Source: Corallium rubrum (taxonomy: Eukaryota; Cnidaria; Anthozoa; Scleralcyonacea; Coralliidae). From it: a stretch of 64,000 nt of DNA. Every line of letters begins with the position of its first letter. Within the stretch, counting starts at the first letter, position 1. Location: the NCBI GenBank assembly GCA_964035015.1, contig OZ035997.1, positions 17,447,923 to 17,511,922 of the forward strand, in the 5' to 3' direction. Positions 55,236 to 64,000 of this stretch are shown piece after piece. Made by a program: the position numbers and the translations under genes. The notes under the pieces were generated by a model. It made no database searches. It saw only the letters and a list, made by a program, of their open reading frames with translations, and was not told the DNA's origin.

Positions 55236-55240
55236 AAAAA
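55236..55240 (-). terminator. Pol III terminator of 5S copy 3
   Basis: T5 directly after the 5S 3' end on the minus strand. Confidence 0.7.
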
Positions 55241-55242
55241 GG

Positions 55243-55361
55243 TGTCTACGACACGGGGTATTCCCAGGCGGTCACCCATGCAAGTACTAACCCCGCCCAA
55301 CTGGGCTTAACTTCGGTGATCAGACGAGAACCGGTGCTTTCCCGGTGTTATGGTCGTAGAC
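55243..55361 (-). rRNA. 5S: 5S ribosomal RNA gene, copy 3
   Basis: 119 nt, nearly identical to copy 1. Differences include ATAACACCGGG for ATACCACCGGG and TTGCATGGGTGACC for TTGGATGGGTGACC. Helix I pairs fully. The change in the box C region (GGATGG to GCATGG) could lower TFIIIA binding. Confidence 0.93.
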
Positions 55362-55384
55362 ATTCGAGGAGGTGAAAATATCGC

Positions 55385-55391
55385 TTTTATA
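55385..55391 (-). promoter_or_regulatory. TATA-like element upstream of 5S copy 3
   Basis: TATAAAA at -30 to -24, as in copy 1. Confidence 0.65.
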
Positions 55392-55510
55392 GCGGTCGTT
55401 CGGCGTTGTGGCACGAGAGGTCGACGAGGAACATAAGAACGGTGAAATCGAATGTTCCATGAAGCCAGTGTGCTCGCGTTGGATGAGTTTGCTTTTGATT
55501 GGTTTGTTGT

Positions 55511-55554
55511 AAGGGGACGAGCGCGAACGCAGGTCCCCACTACCAGAAATTATA

Positions 55555-55586
<32 letters not shown>

Positions 55587-55675
55587 GGAGTCAACCCAGT
55601 CGAAGTGCAATGAAAGGGCCTCATCCTGAGAGGACTTCTTTGTTGATCAAAGTACCTCTTGCATCAGGTAAGTAT
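55511..55675 (-). ncRNA. U1: U1 snRNA gene, copy 3 (intact)
   Basis: 165 nt with ATACTTACCTGATGCAAGAG at the 5' end, GATCAACAAAG in loop I (one change from copy 2), ATTGCACTTC in loop II, and the AATTTCTGG Sm site. Spacers on both sides match the other units. Probably functional. Confidence 0.94.
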
Positions 55676-55725
55676 GCATGTGCTTGTCACAGAAAGCCTA
55701 TGACCGGGTACTACGAGTCAGCAGC

Positions 55726-55733
55726 ATGTGGTT
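55726..55733 (-). promoter_or_regulatory. Candidate PSE of U1 copy 3
   Basis: AACCACAT at -58 from the U1 start. Confidence 0.65.
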
Positions 55734-56013
55734 AATAGGGTAATTTGTCGGCAACTGAATTTCGACAGCCAGCATGCCGATCCAACAAAAATGAGGAAAG
55801 AAACGTGCTTATCTACCCCTCTCAGTCTTTATCGACGGTGTTGTTGTGCGGCGTCGAACTCGATGTGTGCGGGGCACTGGATCGATGGGTTCTGTTGATA
55901 TCTGTAAAATATAAAGAATTGATGTGCAGAATTAGTGGAAGGAAGCCGTGTATGTACTTGTGTTGTTGAGTTTTTGCTTTATTTTCGATGGTGATGTTCT
56001 TCCCCGAAGGTAG

Positions 56014-56178
56014 GAGGGCCATACTCGGAGGTAGTGCGATACCGAGACAACCCGTGGCCAGGGCGAAGCAAGCTTCAATCCCATGGCAGAAGCCCAAAAA
56101 TCAGTTTAATATATGAGCCAGGCGTTGCCTGGCATATCAGATATTAAGCTGATAAGAACAGATACTACACTTGATCTT
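56014..56178 (-). ncRNA. U2: U2 snRNA gene copy 4, 3' part (nt 23 to end)
   Basis: AAGATCAAGTGTAGTATCTG through the Sm-site region to the terminal stem. LINE F begins at 56,179. The 5' part of U2 and its promoter are not found at the far end of F, where array sequence stops. Confidence 0.9.
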
Positions 56179-56792
56179 GTTTTGGGTTAACTCTCACGAT
56201 TAACTATCAGACTCGACGGTGCAAATGAGCCCTGAAATCGTGGGAATGAGAGCTTTCCTGCGGAGGTGGCTACGAGCCACATCGATGTCACATGAAGGAT
56301 ATGAACCTTCCTCCACGTCAGAATAGACACATGGTTGTGCAAAGGGTCAAATGGGTGGCCTTATGAGACAAAATTAAAGAACCAATGAAAAAAGGCGTTG
56401 CGATATGATGAGCCCGCAGGCCGTGAGAAGACTCACTTCAGAACCTCACCGGGTGTTTGCCCAAATCGGAGGTGGACCTCCGGCTTAACGTCCTTATCCG
56501 AGAAGATGACGCCAAGCCCGAAGACTTGGGCTTGATATAAATATTGAAAAGGAGATCCCCATGCGGCCCCTGCGAACCCCTGTGAACAGGTTCCACCGGC
56601 GCTATCTCCTACACACAACCTATTTAAAACAAAAGGCTCAAAGGACCCAAACCAGAGTATGGGCCACGATGTTGGCCTGCCTCAACTGATACCGAACGGT
56701 ACCAGGAGGCACCTACGAAGTCGGTCTTTCCTGGGGCCACCGTCTAAAAAGAGGCTAGGAGTGGGCATCGCGCTAAAAAAGGTAAAAGAGCC
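56179..56792 (-). promoter_or_regulatory. F 3' UTR with conserved hairpins
   Basis: Hairpins GTGGCTACGAGCCAC (56,266-56,280) and GAAGGATATGAACCTTC (56,294-56,310) stand where A2 has theirs. CCTCACCGGGTGTTTGCCC (near 56,443), GGAGGTGGACCTCC (near 56,469) and AAGTCGGTCTTTCCTGG (near 56,720) are shared with A2 and E. Confidence 0.65.
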
Positions 56793-59700
56793 CTAGTGGC
56801 TATTGTAGATCAGGATGGAACACGAGAGAACCATCTGGAAGCACTGAACTGAAAATGCCGGAGGCGAGCCACACACTATCAAATATAGTTTCGCGGCTGT
56901 GACGGTGCTGCATGCGCAGCAGGAACCGAAAGGAGGACTTAACCGCAAGAATTGCCGCATCAGAGCACGGAGCCAATCCATCAAAACGGAATTGGTTTCA
57001 GGTCAGCCAGATACGATGACGAATAATGCCGAGTAAGGTAGAAAATCCGAGGGGAACGCTGGAACCACGGCCATATCCCACCAAAACGTTGCACGGTGAC
57101 GGGCGAGCCGCGGCAGGATCGAATCTGCGAAGGGGACAGAGAAACCAGTCTATATTCACTTGCGCAAAAGGGCACTCGGTAAGGAGATGAACGAGGTCCT
57201 CCACGGCGCCGCAAAAGCAAAGAGGACTGACACTCATGCCGAAACGGATCAGCCTATCGGCAGTTGGAAGAATTCCATGCGCGACCTTCCATGACGTATC
57301 TTGGACAGGGCGCAGAAAGCGCCAGAGGCCAATACACGCCCAGACGTATTTCCAATTTACCGTAAACCCCCAGTTACGGTATTTCTCTATGCAGCGGTGT
57401 TGGGTTTGAGTGGCATTACCAAGGATGGAATAAGCCGCACGAGCCGAAAGATCACTGAGAGGAATTGGATCCCTGGGCAAGCAAGGAACAATCCACTGGC
57501 CAAACGCTCGGCAACCACCCATGGCAAACCAAGCCTCCAAAACAGACCGGTAGAAAACAGGCAAGCGGTGCAGAGTCGCAGGGTTGACATGTTTTAAATC
57601 GAACACCCGGTCCACCGGGCTGGCCAAAAAAAAAACACGGCAAAGGTAAAAGGCAAAAAAGCTTTGCCATCCCCGGTGTTCACCACAGAGAAATCGTTTG
57701 ACCCACTGGGCATGGAGCGATTTAAGCTTATGGGAGACGTCAACGACCCCAAGACCCCCACGTTTCACAAGTTGGGTCACAGAAGTCCGGGCAAGCCCTT
57801 CGCGCTTCTTAGCCCAAACGAACGGAAAAATTACCTTGTTAATTCCGGAAACGACCGAATCAGGCATCGCTCGCACAGAACCCAAATACCAAAAGGTGCT
57901 CAGACCTAACATGTTAGTTATCAAGGCCCTACCCTGCAGAGGTAAGGTGCGATGAGACCAGGAAGCGAGTACCAATTCCAGTTTCTTGACTAGGGGACCC
58001 CAGTCTTCTTTTTCGTCGTTTGCTACGCGGCTACCCAAGGCAGTGATGTGTGAGGCAGACCAACGAAGCTGAACTGGGTAAGTTGAACGGTTCTTCCAAG
58101 GACCCAAAAGAAGGCCATAGCACTTGCTGAGATTTAGTTTCGCTGCTGAAGCAAGTTCGTAGCGGCCGAAAAGTCGGAACAGCGCCAAGACAGACTCATC
58201 CGAGGCAACCAGAGAAGACGTATCAACAGCATACTGAACGATTTTGACACGCTTTCGGCCCCCCGGAAGTGGAAAACCGTCAATAGTAGTATCAGCGCGG
58301 ATGGCCCAAGCTAAGGACCCGGCTACGAGGACGTATAATAACGGCGAAAGGGGGCAACCCTGACGTACCCCACGAGTAACCGGAAAGGACTCGGAAATGA
58401 AGCAATTGACGTTGACGGCCGAAAACACCTCAGAATACAGAAGGCAAATCCATTGGCGGCACGACGGAGCAAAACCCATTTTGGAGAGAACTTTCTCCAT
58501 GTACGACCAGTCGACCCTATCAAAGGCCTTCTCTTGATCCAATGAGAGGATTGCCGCTGGAATATTCTCAAGATTAGCGTAATGGACAACATCGTGGAGG
58601 AGACGGACATTCTCGCCCATAAACCGACCCGGGATACCACACAACTGATCAGGAGAGACAACCGAGGGGATAACGCGGAGAAGGTGGTTAGAAAGTGCTT
58701 TTGCCATGATTTTATAGTCAGCGCAAAGTAGCGTAATGGGGCGCCAGTTTGTAGTCTCTAGGGGATCCTCCTTTTTGTAGAGAAGAGTGATAACACCTGA
58801 GCGCTGAGACGAAGACAGCTTACCATCCTGATAGCAGGCGTTAAACACTGACACGAGATCAGCACCCAAGAGACCCCAAAACCGAACGTAAAATTCCGCA
58901 GGAAGGCCGTCAAGACCGGGTGCCTTTTTAGTGGCCATCTGTTGAAGCGCGAGCTTGCATTCATCCTCGGTCAAATCCCCCTCACAAAGCTCAGCCTCAG
59001 ATGGGGATAAGTGCCTTTCTAGCTTCTCAAGGAACTCAGGTTGCGCTGATTCCCCTAAGGGTTCGGAAGAGAAAAGAGAGAAGTAATAGTCTCTCCACAC
59101 TCGCAAAATGCCTAGAGTACTGGAGGCAATAGTGCCATCCGGTCGCTTTATTTCACTAATTAAGCGTTTCTGGCCGAGGATTTTCTCCTGGCCTAGAAAA
59201 TAGGCAGTGGAGGATTCACCTTCCTCAGCCCAATGAGTACGTGCACGTACCTGGGCACCCCTAGCATCAGCGCGAAGCACAGCAGCAAGATCAGCTTTTG
59301 CTTCGTCAAGCTCGAGAGAAACTTGGTCACCGTTATCCACACGCCACTGCAAATGACCGACAACAGCATTGAGGGACTTAATAGACTCTCAGACAGATTT
59401 CAACTTCTTTCGAGAAAATTCGCGGATGACGCGTTTTAAGCGGGTTTTGCCGGCATCCCACCATGAAGAGAGATGGTGAAACCAGCCTTTCTCCTTTTGC
59501 CAGGCCAACCAAAATCATTGATCAGGGCAGAGAAAGCTGCGTCCTGCAAGTGAGCGCAATTAAATTTCCATAAGCCACGCCCCCGTTCGACCTGCGAGGG
59601 GAGGTTAATCGTAAGGAACAAGCAAGAGTGGTCGGACCTAAAAAAGGGGGAGATATCTACGGACTGGACTAACCCAACTAGTTGTTGAGGCATCCAAATC

Positions 59701-60337
59701 ACATCAATCCGAGAACCCTGCACCCCGTTGGGGCGACGCCATGTAAAGTCGGATGCTGTTGGGTGTTTAACACGCCAAACATCACACAAATCATTGGACA
59801 ACATTAAATCGTCCAGGGCGGACGACCAGTTATAAGCCCAAGGCGATGAGGGATCACACCCAAAACGGTCCACGAGACTGTCAACCACCGTATTAAAATC
59901 ACCACATAGGAAAGCAGGGACATCCGGGTCAAGGACTTGGTAGAAGGATTCAAAGAAAGGTGAGCCGTCTCTTTTATTATTTGGCGCGTACAAACACGCG
60001 ACCTGAAAATTAAAATTATCTTGGCAGAACTCCGCTACAACTAACCTGCCATGGTCGTCCTTCCAACTTCCCTGTACACTAAAGCGTGGGAGGTACAAAA
60101 TTGCACGCCACAGCTTCGAGTTGCACCAGGGGATGACAAACATCGGTAGTTATTTATATTATTAATATTAACGTTATTTTTGTGAAACCATGAAGAAAAC
60201 TCCGCTTCTGAAGTGGAATGTGTTTCCTCTAAACAAACAATATCCGGTCTAAAACAATTAAGCCAGGACATCAGTGTCTGGTGGTGATCCAAAGCACGAA
60301 GTCCTTGGACGTTCAAAGTCACTACCGAAGTAGCCAT
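56793..60337 (-). pseudogene. F ORF2: APE endonuclease and reverse transcriptase with YAVD motif
   Basis: ORF1 stop and ORF2 start overlap (TAATG). Endonuclease in two frames (60,337-60,041; 60,143-59,436): TLNVQGLRALDH, CLEETHSTSE, FLCGDFNTVV, GSRIDVIWMP and FFRSDHSCLFL. A frame change near 59,500 and a stop near 59,390 follow. The RT frame (59,352-56,998, 784 codons) is open: [28 protein letters not shown], and KIVQYAVDTSSLV where YADD is expected. Asp-to-Val at a metal-binding residue should make it inactive. The CFCGAVEDLVHLLTEC knuckle and end (56,984-56,793, shifted) follow. Confidence 0.85.
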
Positions 60338-61388
60338 TAGGAGATTGAAGGTGGAGCCACAGGAGGGTGCAAAGGCTCCCTCGGGGGATGCTCATCACGA
60401 AGATTACCGGACTCAGTCAGAAGAGGAGAGTCATTGTCATCATCACATTGGTCCCGCAGAGCCAGGAAACGGTTGGCAAGAGCAGGACCACCGGAAGATT
60501 TGTCAAACGGGGAACGGCTACGATCCCAGACTAGACACTGGGCAGTGGGACTACGATCCCGAACCTGGGACTGGACCGAAGGTGCGTTACGATGGGGAGG
60601 GTTCCTACGTTTAGTAGTTATGACCGCTCCGGGGAGGCTAAATTGTTGCGAGGCTACAGCCGCAGCCGATACAGGGTCTTTTCTGTGGGCATGGTCTAAG
60701 ACATCAGACGGGTCCTCAGGGGTGACAAAATCCCCCTCGGAATCCGCAGGAAGAGCAAGAGACTCTGGAGGGATGTACCTATCGAGGAACTCATGGAGGG
60801 GCACGGATTCGTGCACTGGCTTGAATTTCTTAGGGGGAGGGGAATCCTCCCTGTCCGAACCATCGGAAGATGAGTGGACAGCCACTTCAGGCTCGTTGGA
60901 AACGGCTTAAAGAGAAGTTTCCATCTGCTGTTCCCCAGTGGGGCCAGAAGCAGACTTACTAAAAACCTCCAAGGGAGGGTCGATGCCCTGGGGTTCATTG
61001 CCCGCCGGTTCAGTGGAGGGAGGATCAGGCACATCCCCCTTTTTTTCCATGGGCGGATCATCAGAAAGGGGAACCAATCCCCATGAATTAGTTGCACTGA
61101 CAGAAGGCGGACCTCCTGCAGAGTGGATGAGTGCTGGGGGCAGCAGCCCCCTGAGGTAGATGGACCATCAACCCTACCCTCAGACGTGGGTACAAAAGCA
61201 CCTGATGCGGGCTGTTCACCAGATGGAGGGGCAGCCCAGCCCCTAGGACGGTTCTCCTGTTGCTGCTTGCGCGGACACGTAGAAGACTGCTCAGGTGAGT
61301 TAATGTCTGGGGCCAGTTTTTCCTCGACCCAGTAATTCCTTGGCTTTAAGTGCGCGGCCGCGTCGCTGTTTTTGACACTTTGCGACAT
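60337..61388 (-). pseudogene. F ORF1-like protein, N-terminal half unusual
   Basis: Two overlapping frames: 61,388-60,696 (MSQSVKNSDAAAHLKPRN start, then Pro/Ser-rich) and 60,885-60,337 (MAVHSSSDGSDREDSPPPKK, ending PPVAPPSIS). Neither carries the RRM-like region or CCHC knuckle. The second half resembles the acidic, Pro-rich C-terminus of the other ORF1 proteins. The first 30 codons could come from flanking host DNA at a 5' truncation point. Confidence 0.55.
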
Positions 61389-61440
61389 ATTTTGCGATTA
61401 CAAGATGGCGTTGCTAAACTAGCGATAGATGAGCGTAGTC

Positions 61441-62687
61441 ACGTAGTAAACGTTGTTCTTACTATACAGCAGGGTAAAGCCGAAAACGACGAATGATACG
61501 AAGGTAAGCGATATTTATTTGATTGCTAGTATATTTGTCGGTTGCGGTACAAACACTGAAACACACGCAACACTGAGACCGAGATGGCGAGATCGAGTCT
61601 CTACTGTCACATAATATATATAATTGGAATTTTTTTAAAGTATAACCACAACAGTAAACACAAACACTAGTTTACGGTATCCACGCAGTATATATAATAT
61701 TATATTTTGTTGTTTGTGTCTATTAAGGCCATTTATTACGCCATAAAATAACCCTAGCGGTAAGCTACACCATTTCACTGTTAATAGTTATTATATATAC
61801 TTAGTTCTAAAATCTACCTGTCCACAGATGTTAAATTTTTTCTGCGAAATTTCTTTGAAGTTAATTCTTGCTATTTCTGTGCAATTGTGGTTTTGAACTA
61901 GCTGCTCAAAGACTTGAAAATCTTGACAAAGACTTGAAGTCCTTGCCATTGCTGTGTATATAATTATGGTTTTATTTTTATTAATTATTAATTATTTATT
62001 ATTTTTTATTTATTTTTACTCTAGATAACAATTCTTAATTGTTATATATTAGAACTGTGGTTTAATTAATATTAGAACTTAAACTATAACTATCCAAAGA
62101 CTTCTTAGTGCCTTAAGATGCTTTAAATTAAACTGTTGACATTTTCTGCTTTTCTTCAGGTACAATGTAATATTCCTTTTGACAAAGATGATTCTGTGCA
62201 TCCCCAAGCATTGTCATAGAACATAAAAGAACCAATCCCAATTCAACATATACATGTGCATGTACCAACTGTTTTATATAAAATAATATGGTGTACAGAA
62301 CATTGAAGTAACCAAATAAAAGTCAAAATTGAGGGGTGTCTGAGTGTATCTACAGTATCACAAACAGTGTATAATATATAATGACAAAATAATTTAGAAG
62401 AGGGCTGTATTCAGGTGATTCAAAATATGGTTTAGGCATGAGTAATAACAACCTAATGTACAATATAGATGTATTTCTGCATCATAAAGTCATTAAAACT
62501 ATCCCAGTAAGCCCATTGGAATTTTACACTGGCCAATGCCAGAATGCTTTGCTTCCAAGAAAAAAATGTTAAAAGAAGCAAACTTGTAAACCATTGTTCA
62601 ACAGCAGAGTAGGGTGATTTAGCACTGACTGCGGCAACCGATCTCATCCAAAATAATTTTCTTCAACATGAGTAAATAATAGTAGTC
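61441..62687. other. AT-rich right flank, no gene recognised
   Basis: No coding or RNA gene signal that I can support; base composition returns to that of the left flank. No snRNA or 5S sequence occurs beyond LINE F. Confidence 0.55.
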
Positions 62688-63215
62688 AGGTGGCAGAATC
62701 AGCTGAAAATTATCTTAGCAAAGCAAAGTAATTGTAGCCAGGAAGCAAAATCAGCTCAAGATAATCTTGATAAAGCACAACAATGCTAGTCAGGAGGCAA
62801 AAATAAATTCAAAATCATCTTGGCAAAGCAGAATATTGGTAGTCAGGAAGTAAAATCATCTTATAAAAGCAGAATAATAGTACTCAGGAGGCAAAATCAA
62901 TTCAAAATTATCTTGGCAGAGCAGAATAATAGTAGACATGAGGCAAAATCAATTCAAAATTATCTTGGTAGAGCAGAATAGTAGTCAGGAGGCAAAATCA
63001 ATTCAAAATTATCTTGGTAGAGCAGAATAATAGTAGTCAGGAGGCAAAATCAATTCAAAATTATCTTGGTAGAGCAGAATAATAGTAGTCAGGAGACAAA
63101 ATCAATTCAAAATTATCTTGGTAGAGCAGAATAATAGTAGTCAGGAGGCAAAATCAATTCAAAATTATCTTGGTAGAGCAGAATAATAGTAGTCATAGAA
63201 GTCAGGAGGCAAAAT
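62688..63215 (+). repeat. Minisatellite, about 10 copies of a 52-bp unit
   Basis: Consensus parts are TAGTAGTCAGGAGGCAAAAT, CAATTCAAAATTATCTTGG and TAGAGCAGAATAA. The first four copies are diverged and one is shortened (near 62,839). Those from about 62,930 to 63,190 are almost identical, showing recent expansion at the right side. Confidence 0.88.
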
Positions 63216-64000
63216 CAGTTCAAAATCAGAGTATTAATGGTATTAAAAGACAGCTATGAAAATTATCTTGGTTTGGCAAAGCAGTTTCACTTCGTACATG
63301 TATTCCTTTGATGATTCCTTCTCAAAATCTCACTTATTACAATATTAGATAATAAAACTTATGCAAATTATAAAACATATTTGCATAAAGAGACGAGCAT
63401 GAATCAAAATCTAATATTCTAATCAGCGATCACCTGATTATACGGAAAGCCGCTGAACAAATGTACTTTGGTTTCGTCGAAAGAAATGGCGAATGGCGCT
63501 TACCTTCTCTTAGCAATAAACTTGAACTTCGATCGCGTTGCGCGAAAGGTTTTCTTCGCACAGCACAAAGCATTTTACGCTATATTGGTAGACTATAGCC
63601 TCAACTTTCTTACTCAAACTTTAAATGTGACATTTCTATCCCGTAAATAACTCTAAACTAGAGAATACGTAATATTTTTGTCGAGTTTGATGTTAATGTC
63701 GTTAATACGCGTGATTTATGAAGAAATAGCAACATTTAAAGTTTGATTGTATTAGTACTAGTTGGTATCTGAAACATTAACAAGAAACTAGCTTTCGGGG
63801 AAGTGATTTTCCTTTCGCGCAGGGCGCGTTTGTTGATGGCCAATCTTTGTCGATCGTTTTATGCTTATAATTAATCACGTGACATTGCTTAAATAAACTA
63901 AAATTTTTTAAAAAATTCGCGTGGTCAATATGTATAACATTAACTTCTATACCAGTCATTTCCGTGTCGTTTCTCACCTAAAATGACGTTTCTTTTGCAT
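63216..64000. other. AT-rich flank, no gene recognised
   Basis: No supported gene. Short open frames at 63,468-63,650 (+) and 63,777-63,977 (-) show no domain. Confidence 0.5.

Larger units (their letters stand above)
12318..61440 (-). repeat. U1 - 5S - U2 RNA gene tandem array expanded by LINE insertions
   Basis: All RNA genes lie on the minus strand in the order U1, 5S, U2, U1, 5S, U2. Adding the conserved pieces (U1 165, spacer 148, 5S 119, spacer 113, U2 about 188, spacer about 360) gives an uninterrupted unit of about 1.1 kb. At least four units are represented, separated by 2-10 kb of retrotransposon. The left edge is LINE fragment C at about 12,318. The right edge is the 5' end of LINE F near 61,440. 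Linkage of 5S genes with snRNA genes is known in several animal groups; this three-gene order is read directly here. Confidence 0.85.
56179..61440 (-). mobile_element. LINE F (Keno-like, Tx1 group) in U2 copy 4, right edge of array
   Basis: The 3' junction is identical to A2 (CCCAAAAC then AAGATC). It has a conserved 3' UTR, a long RT frame and an ORF1 that lacks the RRM-like and knuckle half seen in A1, E and G, so F is probably 5'-truncated or rearranged. Beyond about 61,440 the sequence is AT-rich flank without U2, so the exact 5' boundary is uncertain. Confidence 0.78.

Overview
This is a piece of animal nuclear genome, not a bacterial or viral window. The evidence is spliceosomal snRNA genes (U1, U2), 5S rRNA genes, several clades of LINE retrotransposon, a Penelope-like element and MITEs. 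The 5S sequence and the repertoire of repeats suggest an invertebrate, perhaps a cnidarian or similar marine animal, but the species cannot be fixed from the sequence. No host protein-coding gene could be supported.

Layout. (1) 1-12,317: AT-rich non-coding DNA packed with inverted-repeat elements. These include a head-to-head pair of Penelope-like GIY-YIG endonuclease fragments (2,850-4,481), a PIF/Harbinger-type MITE with a TTA duplication (7,235-7,586), a second MITE with long arms (8,065-8,490), two long-range inverted repeats and smaller hairpins. (2) 12,318-about 61,440: a tandem array whose ancestral unit reads, on the minus strand, U1 snRNA - 5S rRNA - U2 snRNA (about 1.1 kb without insertions). 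It has been inflated to 49 kb by retrotransposons. Three 5S genes are complete, two U1 genes are intact, one U1 carries a MITE and one is truncated. Every U2 copy is broken. (3) 61,440-64,000: AT-rich flank with a 52-bp minisatellite.

The U2 genes are hit at two adjacent sites. APE-type LINEs of the Tx1 group (Keno-like: A2, E, F, G, and A1 by relationship) sit at U2 nucleotide 22/23. An RLE-type LINE resembling the Utopia/NeSL/R2 group (H) sits inside the branch-point recognition hexamer GTAGTA (nt 33-38). One U2 copy carries both (G and H). A second APE-type family (B and D) appears only as copies lacking their 3' ends, each fused to the 5' end of a Keno-like copy (D-E, B-A1). This is the arrangement expected if reverse transcriptase jumped from one RNA template to another. 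A CR1/L2-like LINE with an esterase-type ORF1 is nested in A1.

The host RNA genes share control signals. The octamer AACCACAT lies at exactly -58 of both U1 and U2 in this array (candidate PSE). A TATA-like motif lies at -30 of each 5S gene, and a T5 run follows each. The Keno-like 3' UTRs share small hairpins, one with compensatory changes, which are candidate recognition signals for target-primed reverse transcription. Most LINE ORFs are frameshifted. F and A1 have lost a catalytic Asp of the RT motif, so most copies look dead, while the RNA genes between them still look functional.
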